A stretch of DNA of 42,529 nucleotides from CAZTGZ01 sp964613385 (lineage in GTDB: Bacteria; Bacteroidota; Bacteroidia; NS11-12g; UBA9320): positions 1-42,529 of the forward strand of contig CAZTGZ010000020.1 of assembly GCA_964613385.1 (NCBI GenBank), given 5' to 3'. The position numbers and the translations under genes were made by a program. Positions within the stretch are counted from its first letter, which is position 1. Every line of letters starts with the position of its first letter. The notes below the pieces were generated by a model that saw only the letters and a list, made by a program, of their open reading frames with translations, searched no databases and had not been told where the DNA came from. Positions 8,201 to 14,331 of the stretch are shown here, in pieces.

Positions 8201-10166
8201 TAAAAATGGCGGAGGTATTCGCTCTGCTGTTGGCTTTGTGAATGCAGTGGGTGCCAATGTTATATTGGAAGCACCACAGGCGAATCCCGCAGCCGGAAAA
8301 CAACAAGGCGACATTTCTCAACTGGATGTAGAGAACTCACTGAGATTTAACAACCGTCTGGTCGTAGTTGCCACCAATGCTCCGGGGGTTAAACGTTTGT
8401 TGGAACATGGTATTTCTGCTACGAATCCTGCTGCCACACCGGGACAATTCCCGCAGGTAGGCGGAGTTGCATTTAGTTATGATACGACCAAAACCAACGG
8501 AAACAAAATCTGGTCCTTGGTTATTATTGATTCATTGGGCAACCGAAAGGACACATTGGTTAGAAATGGGATGTTGGTCGGTGATACCAACAGAATTTAC
8601 AAGATAGTAACGCTCAACTTCCTGGCCAATCCTTCGGGCACCGGTTCTCCGGTTGGAGGAGACGGATATCCGTTTCCATCCGTCATTACATCCAGAGTAG
8701 ATTTGGATACAGCCATGAAAGCAGCAGGAAATGCCAGCTTCTCGGTTATTGGAAGCGAGCAGGATGCATTTGCTGAATACATGTTAATCAAGCATGCAAC
8801 TACCGGAACGGCTTATAATCAGAGAGATACCAGCATTTTAGGTGATAAGAGAATTCAATTGCTGAATGCTCGCCCGGATGGAATTTTTCCGGAAACAAAC
8901 CCTGCTCTAAGTTTGCTGGAAGCACGGAATACCGCAGCTCCTAACTTAGTTCGCACCCGGGGAATTGTGACCCGCGCCTGGGGTAGATTCATCTATATTC
9001 AGGACGCCACCGGTGGAATAGGGGTACGTCAGTCTTCGGGAGCCATGGTTGATTCTATTGCTGCAGGTAAACTGGCAGAGGGAGATTCTGTGGAAGTTGT
9101 TGGGCCAAGAAATGATTTTAATAACTATGCTCAGATACAATTGAGCAGCGGAGCATATAGTGGGACCAGCTTTGTGATGAAACTCGCTTCCGGACGTCCT
9201 TTACCGGCGGTTCAGGAAATTACAGTCAACCAATTGCTCTCCAATCCTGAATCCTATGAAAGTGAACTGATCCGGGTTAAAAACCTGAACATTCAGGGAA
9301 CCGGTAATTTCACGGCCAGCACCAACTATAATGTTTGGGATGGAAATCAGAAGACAGATTCTATGGTACTCAGAGTCATTTCTGCTGCGGATACCGAAAT
9401 TGAAGATGCTCCGGCTTTAACCATACCAACCGGTAAATTCACCTTTGAAGGAGTGTTGATCCAATTCTGTTCATCTCCTTCTCAGGGTTGTGTTTCCAGT
9501 TATCAGTTACAGGGTACCCGCAAAAAGGACATTACGCCTCAAATACCTCCGATTGCAGCATTTAATCTGCTCAGTCCGGCCAATAATGCCAGAGTTGTGG
9601 TCAAAGATGGCGACACTACGAAAATTGCCGTTACCTGGGAAAGTGCAGCACAAGCCAATCAATATCGCTGGATGTTGGATATGCCTGCCGGAAACTTTAA
9701 CGCGCCATTGTTGGTATTGCCTTCTGACAATGCAGGAACGTCAACCCAATTGTCCCTGACATCCGGCGGAATCAGTGCCATACTGCAGAGCATGAGCATA
9801 GCTCAGGGAGATTCTGTAGATTTAAAATGGACGGTTAAAGCATACCGCGACGCAGCGGACTCACTCTTTGCAAGCAGTCCATTCTCCATTCGTTTGGTTA
9901 GGTTTAAAGAGCAAAGTGGTTCCGTTAAGGAAAACCGTTTAAGCGATATCACCATGTATCCAAATCCGGTGCATGACAAGTTATACTTCACCAACAATGC
10001 AGATGGATTCACCTATGAGATATATGATTTCAGTGGTAAAGCGGTATTGAAGGGTGTTGTATCATCCCTGGAAGGGATCTCTTTACAAAGTTTGCCTTCC
10101 GGTATTTATCAGATTAAATTGGAAACGAATGATTCCATATTGAATCAGAGATTTTACAAAAACTAA
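5271..10166 (+). CDS. Giant secreted choice-of-anchor I / 5'-nucleotidase protein with T9SS sorting domain
   Basis: 1631 aa. A signal peptide (to ~QAHAQ) is followed by a choice-of-anchor I beta-propeller-like domain (~30-540; LEPEYIAVS, KGPEPEAL). A metallophosphatase/5'-nucleotidase N-domain follows (~542-880; ILHSSDME, LSSGDN, GNHEFDLG ~644-651, SGGNHNI ~811). Next is the 5'-nucleotidase C-domain (~930-1195; KNGGGIRSAV), then an OB-fold-like domain (~1220-1330; GRFIYIQDATGGIGVR), a fibronectin-like domain (~1425-1545) and a Por secretion tail (~1558-1631; MYPNPVHDKLYF). It is expected to hydrolyse nucleotides or other phosphoesters at the cell surface. The first metal motif reads SSDME rather than the common DxHG, so activity is not certain. 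A strong terminator follows, so it is monocistronic. Confidence 0.92.
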   Translation: MQVLKQSLILLILSVCLLPQAHAQLSAQFLGRYSTGVYNNTAAEISAFDPVTKKAFVTHAVDTSIKVVDMSNPANPVLVTTIDMKPYGSDLTSVAIHNGVLAVAVLDSAGKTENGRAVFFRTSTHAFLSQVKVGANPDMITFTPDGTKVLVANEGEPNNGYTIDPEGSVSIIDMTVGAANLTQSNVKTAGFTAFNSQSIDPKIKITGKIQSGGNFLRNSTIAEDLEPEYIAVSSDSKTAWATCQENNCIAVIDLTSATVTQLIPLGFKNHNLSGNGLDASDNGSTINIANYPVFGMFQPDALAAYKVGNTEYLVSANEGDVRADWGSANNEEIRFGSSSYVVDTTKFGGTANVTAMKANTAMGRLNVTRFFGDFNQDGKFDSVFCYGGRSFSIWNAQSGALVWDSKDEFEQRTAALFPSNFNASNSNNTLDNRSDDKGPEPEALTIGKILDSTYAFIGLERIGGVMIYNITNPSSPYFVDYVNPRNFTVTPGTGTLSTVGDLGPEGIIFVPRGQSPNGKDLLIVSNEISGTVSVIQLNSRSDYQMQILHSSDMESAVPAVTDAPNYAAVMDKLEDMHRNTLILSSGDNTLPGPFLSAGEDPSLQTPLRNTASMYYAGSQAQRAAIGRTDIAIMNIIGFNASALGNHEFDLGTADLNGQIGVDIRSNGADKRWLGAQFPYVSCNLNFSNDVNLSYLYTNQILRDTAFRTPVNITANSQKKGIAPSIIIERGGQKIGIVGATTQVLAKISSPGATTIMGPQVDDMPALAAIIQPVVDSLIAKEGVNKIILLAHLQQIANEKALAPLLQNVDIIISGGNHNIAADANDRLWPGHTAVDVYPIVTKGKTNEPMVILNTTSEWKYIGRFVCDFDQNGILLTQGLDNQVNGAYICDSTMVRQLWGNYADAFATGTKANAVRTLCTTVGNVINSKDGNILGKSKVFMEGRRNFVRTEETNLGNVSSDANLWYARQYDPEVKISIKNGGGIRSAVGFVNAVGANVILEAPQANPAAGKQQGDISQLDVENSLRFNNRLVVVATNAPGVKRLLEHGISATNPAATPGQFPQVGGVAFSYDTTKTNGNKIWSLVIIDSLGNRKDTLVRNGMLVGDTNRIYKIVTLNFLANPSGTGSPVGGDGYPFPSVITSRVDLDTAMKAAGNASFSVIGSEQDAFAEYMLIKHATTGTAYNQRDTSILGDKRIQLLNARPDGIFPETNPALSLLEARNTAAPNLVRTRGIVTRAWGRFIYIQDATGGIGVRQSSGAMVDSIAAGKLAEGDSVEVVGPRNDFNNYAQIQLSSGAYSGTSFVMKLASGRPLPAVQEITVNQLLSNPESYESELIRVKNLNIQGTGNFTASTNYNVWDGNQKTDSMVLRVISAADTEIEDAPALTIPTGKFTFEGVLIQFCSSPSQGCVSSYQLQGTRKKDITPQIPPIAAFNLLSPANNARVVVKDGDTTKIAVTWESAAQANQYRWMLDMPAGNFNAPLLVLPSDNAGTSTQLSLTSGGISAILQSMSIAQGDSVDLKWTVKAYRDAADSLFASSPFSIRLVRFKEQSGSVKENRLSDITMYPNPVHDKLYFTNNADGFTYEIYDFSGKAVLKGVVSSLEGISLQSLPSGIYQIKLETNDSILNQRFYKN

Positions 10167-10188
10167 ATCACACTACGACTCAAAGCAG

Positions 10189-10218
10189 AGCCCCGGCCTG
10201 GTGTCGGGGCTTTTTTTT
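10189..10218 (+). terminator. Intrinsic terminator after the nucleotidase gene
   Basis: Stem AGCCCCG (10189-10195) / CGGGGCT (10205-10211), nine-base loop, then eight Ts. Confidence 0.92.
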
Positions 10219-10235
10219 GGGGTCAGAAAAGCGAG

Positions 10236-10243
10236 TATATTTG
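10236..10243 (+). promoter_or_regulatory. Bacteroidota -7 box (TATATTTG) abutting yjdM start
   Basis: Exact TAnnTTTG with only four bases (AAGC) before the ATG at 10248. If used, transcription would start at or very near the start codon. A TTTG at 10216-10219, in the terminator T-run, is 16 bases upstream, short for a -33 box. Confidence 0.5.
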
Positions 10244-10247
10244 AAGC

Positions 10248-10586
10248 ATGAGCAGCGAAATCAAATGTCCTGAATGCGGTTATGAGTATCCATACCCGGT
10301 AGATAACGGCATGTATTGTCCGGACTGTGAGCACACCTGGAACCCGGAAGAGGCGGTAAGCGAAAATAAAATTGTAGCCAAAGACGCAAATGGGAATTTG
10401 CTGACCAATGGAGATACTGTCTTGATTGTAAAGGACTTACCTGTGAAAGGGGCGGCTAAATCACTCAAAGCCGGCACCAAAGTAAACAATATCCGCCTGG
10501 TGGAGGGCGATCACAATATTGACTGCAAGATACCGGGATTCGGCGAGATGGCTTTGAAGAGTGAGTTTGTGAAGAAGGTTCAGTAG
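10248..10586 (+). CDS. yjdM: YjdM-family zinc ribbon protein
   Basis: 112 aa, full length for the family. An N-terminal zinc ribbon has cysteine pairs C7-P-E-C10 and C24-P-D-C27. It is followed by the YjdM/PhnA core domain (~40-112) with the conserved run DANGN.L..GD and a K.LKAGTKV segment. The family was once called PhnA and linked to alkylphosphonate use, but it is not the phosphonoacetate hydrolase and its biochemical role is unclear. It stands alone between a terminator and a convergent gene, so it is monocistronic. No phn genes are nearby. Confidence 0.93.
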   Translation: MSSEIKCPECGYEYPYPVDNGMYCPDCEHTWNPEEAVSENKIVAKDANGNLLTNGDTVLIVKDLPVKGAAKSLKAGTKVNNIRLVEGDHNIDCKIPGFGEMALKSEFVKKVQ

Positions 10587-10611
10587 ACGGCTAAATTTAC
10601 ATTTGATAGAT

Positions 10612-10890
10612 TTAGTTTCTCCGAAATTCCATTCCACTTTCCATCAATATTTTACGGAGTTTCGGTATGGATGATGGACCCATTCCATGCAATTTCAGTA
10701 TTTCCTTTTCGGAAAATTGAGACAAAGCTTCTAACGTTAAAAGGCCTTCTCTTTCCAGAGCGCGGCGTGCCGGAGCCGGGAGCAAAGTCAGAAACTCCGC
10801 CAAAGGTCGACGCTCCGCCTCGCATATGGGACAAGTCGGACAATCACTGCTTTTGAAATACGAATGTCCATTTTTACAAACCTTCTTCAT
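10612..10890 (-). CDS. Zinc-finger plus RNA polymerase alpha C-terminal-domain-like protein
   Basis: 92 aa from the ATG at 10890 (MKKVCKNGHSYF); an upstream TTG would add eight residues without family support. The N-terminal ~25 residues carry C5, C17-PTC20-PIC23 with nearby H9, a likely zinc site. Residues ~38-88 have the helix-hairpin-helix form of the alpha subunit C-terminal domain: LPAPARRALEREG, TLEAL, SEKEIL, LHGMGPSSIPKLRKIL. Small stand-alone proteins of this kind are known in Bacteroidota genomes and are annotated only as RNA polymerase alpha-domain-containing. It could bind DNA or RNA polymerase (inference). Confidence 0.82.
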   Translation of the reverse strand: MKKVCKNGHSYFKSSDCPTCPICEAERRPLAEFLTLLPAPARRALEREGLLTLEALSQFSEKEILKLHGMGPSSIPKLRKILMESGMEFRRN

Positions 10891-10986
10891 GGTTTTGGCA
10901 TTCTTAAAAGACAATGATTGGGAAGGACGTATTTCACAATATGCTGGTATTCAAAATTCAGGATACCAAAGTTAAATTTTTCAATA

Positions 10987-11490
10987 TTACCTGCGAATGG
11001 CATAATGTAATTCATCCAATTCCTCCCCTGCTTTCACCAGGACTTTTTCCAGTCTGGCTTCAAGCACAAAACCATTCTTTTCCAAAACGCGTTGCGAAGC
11101 CAAATTGGTTCCGAAAGGTCGGGCAAAAACGCGCTTGATCGGATAAGTATCAAAGGCAAATTGAACCATTCTCGGGATGGCGGCACTGATAATTCCCTGT
11201 CCCCAAAATGGCTCTGCCAGCCAATAGCCCAGTTCCGCATTTGTTCTGAGAATATCATCCTGTGGGTGCACGCCGATTCCACCGACCGCTTCACCATTTA
11301 CATCTATGGCAAAAATGTGTACCGGATTGTCGTGGTTGGCAAAGGCTATAAATGACCTTCCGTTTTCTTCGGTATATGGATGTGGGAATTTGTCCGTCAT
11401 AAATCGGGCTATATTCCAATTGTTGGCATATTTGACCAGGCTGGTTAAATCTTCTATGGTCCAGGGTCTGAGGTTGAAATTAACGGACAT
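10987..11490 (-). CDS. GNAT family N-acetyltransferase (RimJ/RimL type)
   Basis: 167 aa, single Acetyltransf_3 domain. It starts LRPWTIEDLTSLVKYANN. The acetyl-CoA-binding region has LGYWLAEPFWGQGIISAAI (motif A; Q/R..G pattern as GQGI), and N-LASQRVLEKNGF is the typical motif B. The family transfers acetyl groups to protein N-termini, antibiotics or small amines; the substrate cannot be told. It is monocistronic, transcribed in the same direction as the Fic pair upstream with an 84-base gap. Confidence 0.9.
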   Translation of the reverse strand: MSVNFNLRPWTIEDLTSLVKYANNWNIARFMTDKFPHPYTEENGRSFIAFANHDNPVHIFAIDVNGEAVGGIGVHPQDDILRTNAELGYWLAEPFWGQGIISAAIPRMVQFAFDTYPIKRVFARPFGTNLASQRVLEKNGFVLEARLEKVLVKAGEELDELHYAIRR

Positions 11491-11574
11491 ATTTTGACAA
11501 TAATTCGGGCAATTTGTTATACGCGAATTTAGGGTATTGGAAACTCATTTAAACCAGGCCTTCTAAGCTGTTCA

Positions 11575-12168
11575 TCATGAACTTGCAAATTCAATCAACA
11601 TGCGAAAATCACCCTGGTCAGCAACTTTGACCGCGCGAAGGTAAGCACTTCGAATATCATGGTCAGCCGGTTGTTGCGACCCCCAGCTGAATACCTGCTT
11701 TTTATAAATTTTCGACAGGATGATATCCGCCATTAAACGGCTGTGTCTTCCGTTTCCATTGGGAAAACAATGAATACTTACCAGTCTGTGTTTAAACCGG
11801 AGTGTTAACTCCTCCGGAGGATAGGTTTCGTTTTCATGCCAAAATCGGACATCATCGAGCAGGTATTTCAGCTCTGAGGGAATTTGCCAGTAAGGAATGC
11901 CAATGTTCTTTTCTGTTTTGCGAAATTTACCTGCCCAGGACCATACATCTCCAAACATTCGCTTGTGCAGCATACAAACAAATGATTGAGAAAATACTGT
12001 TTCCGGAGTGAACGAACGACCTTGAGTCCATTCAATGGCCTGTTCAATGTTCATTTGCTCAAACTCGTCCAGTTCGAACCTGGTAGAAATTACAGGAATT
12101 AGCAGTCCATCCCTTTCTTCCTCATTCAAAAGGGTTTGGCCTTCTGAGTAGGCAGGGTTTAATCCCAT
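11575..12168 (-). CDS. Mobile mystery protein B (Fic domain protein)
   Basis: 197 aa. The Fic core is at ~60-190, with the catalytic motif HCFPNGNGRHSR at residues 133-144: catalytic His133, Phe135, and the GNGR phosphate loop. An FGDVWSWAGKFRKTEKNIGI stretch forms the flap. Fic proteins usually transfer AMP from ATP to a target hydroxyl. The target here is unknown. The family (TIGR02613 as I recall) is always found with mobile mystery protein A, often on mobile elements. The two genes overlap by 10 bases. I see no clear (S/T)xxxE(G/N) inhibitory helix in either partner. A toxin-antitoxin role is inference. Confidence 0.9.
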   Translation of the reverse strand: MGLNPAYSEGQTLLNEEERDGLLIPVISTRFELDEFEQMNIEQAIEWTQGRSFTPETVFSQSFVCMLHKRMFGDVWSWAGKFRKTEKNIGIPYWQIPSELKYLLDDVRFWHENETYPPEELTLRFKHRLVSIHCFPNGNGRHSRLMADIILSKIYKKQVFSWGSQQPADHDIRSAYLRAVKVADQGDFRMLIEFASS

Positions 12169-12617
12169 AACATCTTGGGCATTTCATTCAAAATGGATGC
12201 GGTTCTTTCCTCAATGGCATATTTCACCCTTTGTTCGGAAATGGACTGGTTTTCCAGTTTCATGGTATTGGCTGTTCTCATGACAATTTCGGTGGCAAGT
12301 TGTTTTGCGCGTTTTTCGATGAGCGCATCCAGGGAACCATCAACAGGCACAAAACCGTAAACGAGTTGCATATCCATGGCACGGGCTATCTCGCGAAGCG
12401 ATTTGATGGTGATAGAACCTTCCTTTTCACGCTTTTCGATATCGTGCACGGCCTGCTTGGAAACATTGAGTTTATTCCCCAATTGCTGCATAGTCATTCC
12501 CAACGCGTTGCGTATGGCCTTTATCCAGCCAATAGGTGGATTTGGCACCTGATTTAATGCCGCATAGCCCTGCATTTTGTTGTTTAATTGTTGTCGATAT
12601 AAAGATTTTCGTTTCAT
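12159..12617 (-). CDS. Mobile mystery protein A (HTH regulator, partner of Fic protein)
   Basis: 152 aa. An XRE-type helix-turn-helix lies at ~32-88 (MTMQQLGNKLNVSKQAVHDIEKREKEG), flanked by the family's N-terminal QL..KM.....L...P..GWI.AIR and a C-terminal helical tail (GFVPVDGSLDALIEKRAKQLA). It probably represses its own promoter and may restrain the Fic partner encoded immediately downstream. A TATATTTG box sits 30 bases upstream of its ATG and an inverted repeat lies just beyond that. No integrase or plasmid gene is visible near it, so any mobile origin is only suggested by the family. Confidence 0.9.
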   Translation of the reverse strand: MKRKSLYRQQLNNKMQGYAALNQVPNPPIGWIKAIRNALGMTMQQLGNKLNVSKQAVHDIEKREKEGSITIKSLREIARAMDMQLVYGFVPVDGSLDALIEKRAKQLATEIVMRTANTMKLENQSISEQRVKYAIEERTASILNEMPKMLWD

Positions 12618-12646
12618 AGTTAACCTATAATTTGACTAATCCTCCA

Positions 12647-12654
12647 CAAATATA
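12647..12654 (-). promoter_or_regulatory. -7 box (TATATTTG) of the mobile mystery operon
   Basis: Exact TAnnTTTG on the minus strand, 29 bases before the ATG at 12617. No clear -33 box. Confidence 0.5.
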
Positions 12655-12684
12655 AAGCTATAACATGACTTTAATTGCATATTT

Positions 12685-12702
12685 GTAAAGTTTTTTCTTT
12701 AC
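12685..12702. promoter_or_regulatory. Inverted repeat GTAAAG-N6-CTTTAC, possible operator
   Basis: Perfect 6-bp arms around a six-T spacer, ~30 bases upstream of the minus-strand -7 box. It could be bound by the HTH protein encoded next to it. It is AT-rich, so chance is possible. Confidence 0.35.
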
Positions 12703-12830
12703 TTTAAATTTATAATATACGATTTCCGTCTTACCCGAAATAGACTTGAATAACTAATAGACCAATTGAACTCCGTTAAGTTAGAACAGACGGATGCAGA
12801 TAATATCTGCGTTTTAGAATTTTGTATTGA

Positions 12831-14189
12831 TCACTTTCCTATACAAAAATTCCTGAATATATGATCCAGCAGTTCTTCGTTGCCTACTTCTCCACTGATC
12901 AAACCCATATGATGTAATGCTTCTCTCAGATCTAAGGCCAACATATCTCCGGTTTTGCCACCGTTCAAACCGGTTTGCACGACTTCCAGTGCCAATCTGG
13001 ATTGTCGCAGAGCCTGAACATGACGGGCATTGCTCACAATCACACTTTCCTGCTCCCAGTTGTCAGCCCCGCTTAATTGAAACAAGGCCTGCCTCACTGC
13101 CACTGAACTTTCCGGTGTTTTTGCGGAAATATTCAAATGCCCGGAAGCTTTTGAAATTTTCTTATCTGCCTTGTTGGCCAGCAATAACACTTTGGCTCCA
13201 TTTGTATTAATGACAGCGACTTCATCCTCAGCTTCTTTGTCTGACATTTCTGAAATGTCGTACATATATATGAGAATATCGGCTTCTGAAGCGTGTTTTA
13301 AACTGCGGTCAATACCCATTTTTTCAACCACATCTTCCGTTTCGCGTATACCGGCGGTATCTATGAGTCGAAACAGAATGCCATTGATATTCAACACCTC
13401 TTCAATCGTATCCCTGGTGGTGCCGGCCACTTCACTCACGATGGCTCTTTCTTCATTGAGCAAGGTATTTAATAAGGTACTTTTCCCGGCATTGGGTCTT
13501 CCTGTGATGGCCGTTCTTACACCCTGTTTCAGTACATTACCCAACGCAAAAGAGTCTTCCATTTTGCGCAAACGTTGAATCGTATTTTCCGTCAATTGTG
13601 TCAATTCATCCCTTTGGGCGAATTCCACATCTTCTTCTCCAAAATCAAGCTCCAATTCTAACAATGCTGCAAACCTGACCAAATTGGCTCTGAGTTCTTC
13701 TATTTCTTTGGCAAAGCCCCCTTTCATTTGCCTGATTGCCAGGGAATGAGAGGCTGAACTATTGGTGGATATCAAATCTGCAATGGCTTCTGCATGGGTT
13801 AAATCCATTTTTCCATTCAGAAAGGCTCTTCGGGTAAACTCTCCGGGCTCTGCCAATCTGCATCCGCCTTTGAGTAAAAGACCCAATATTCTCGACTGAA
13901 TAAACGGAGAACCATGGGTACTAATTTCAATGGTGTCCTCTCCTGTAAAACTCTTTGGATTTCTGTAAACGCTGACCAATACTTCATCAATCAGCTCATT
14001 TCCATCCATAATCTTGCCAAATACCACAGAATTGGAGGCAACATTTTCCAATAGCCCGGGAGCAAAATATCCTGCAACTATTGAAATGGCTTCCGTTCCG
14101 GAGACCCTGATAACAGAAATTGCTGAAACCCCTTGCGCGGTAGCTGGTGCACAAATGGTATCTGACAGGTGTTCCAGGTGATAGGACAT
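12831..14189 (-). CDS. mnmE: tRNA uridine-5-carboxymethylaminomethyl(34) synthesis GTPase MnmE
   Basis: 452 aa from the ATG at 14189, chosen because the family begins just before DTI.APAT. The ATG at 14204 would place a promoter box inside the gene. Its THF-binding N-domain (~1-118) holds CRLAEPGEFTRRAF. The helical domain is split around the G domain: GRPNAGKST P-loop at 230-238, DTAGIRE at 277-283, NKAD at 339-342. It ends in the invariant CIGK with catalytic Cys449. With MnmG it modifies wobble U34 in several tRNAs. The partner gene is not in the window. Confidence 0.97.
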   Translation of the reverse strand: MSYHLEHLSDTICAPATAQGVSAISVIRVSGTEAISIVAGYFAPGLLENVASNSVVFGKIMDGNELIDEVLVSVYRNPKSFTGEDTIEISTHGSPFIQSRILGLLLKGGCRLAEPGEFTRRAFLNGKMDLTHAEAIADLISTNSSASHSLAIRQMKGGFAKEIEELRANLVRFAALLELELDFGEEDVEFAQRDELTQLTENTIQRLRKMEDSFALGNVLKQGVRTAITGRPNAGKSTLLNTLLNEERAIVSEVAGTTRDTIEEVLNINGILFRLIDTAGIRETEDVVEKMGIDRSLKHASEADILIYMYDISEMSDKEAEDEVAVINTNGAKVLLLANKADKKISKASGHLNISAKTPESSVAVRQALFQLSGADNWEQESVIVSNARHVQALRQSRLALEVVQTGLNGGKTGDMLALDLREALHHMGLISGEVGNEELLDHIFRNFCIGK

Positions 14190-14193
14190 GCTG

Positions 14194-14201
14194 CAAAAAT
14201 A
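14194..14201 (-). promoter_or_regulatory. -7 box (TATTTTTG) abutting mnmE start
   Basis: Exact TAnnTTTG followed by CAGC and the ATG at 14189, the same four-base spacing as at yjdM and fumarylacetoacetase. Confidence 0.5.
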
Positions 14202-14331
14202 CATCAGCCTTTGTTTACCGCGCGGCCTTATTACTTCATTTTAACTTAATCGAATCACAAAATTGCGCTAATAGCCGGGTAACAATTTGCTCTTATTGAA
14301 GTAAGTACTTGCGGCACAAATTAATATACCT

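Noticed and set aside
9490..9759. Open frame of 89 codons within the nucleotidase gene
   Set aside because: Alternative-frame shadow; the main frame is continuous and has clear domains.
10591..10616. Weak hairpin CTAAAT/ATTTAG after yjdM
   Set aside because: Only six AT-rich pairs with a long loop; not convincing as a terminator.
12796..12810. Palindrome GCAGATA-A-TATCTGC downstream of mnmE
   Set aside because: A one-base loop cannot form a terminator and no T-run follows on the minus strand. No known operator matches; left unassigned.
12231..14196. Open frames of 60-135 codons antisense to the HTH gene and mnmE
   Set aside because: They lie opposite strongly recognised genes, show no family motif and have no start signals.
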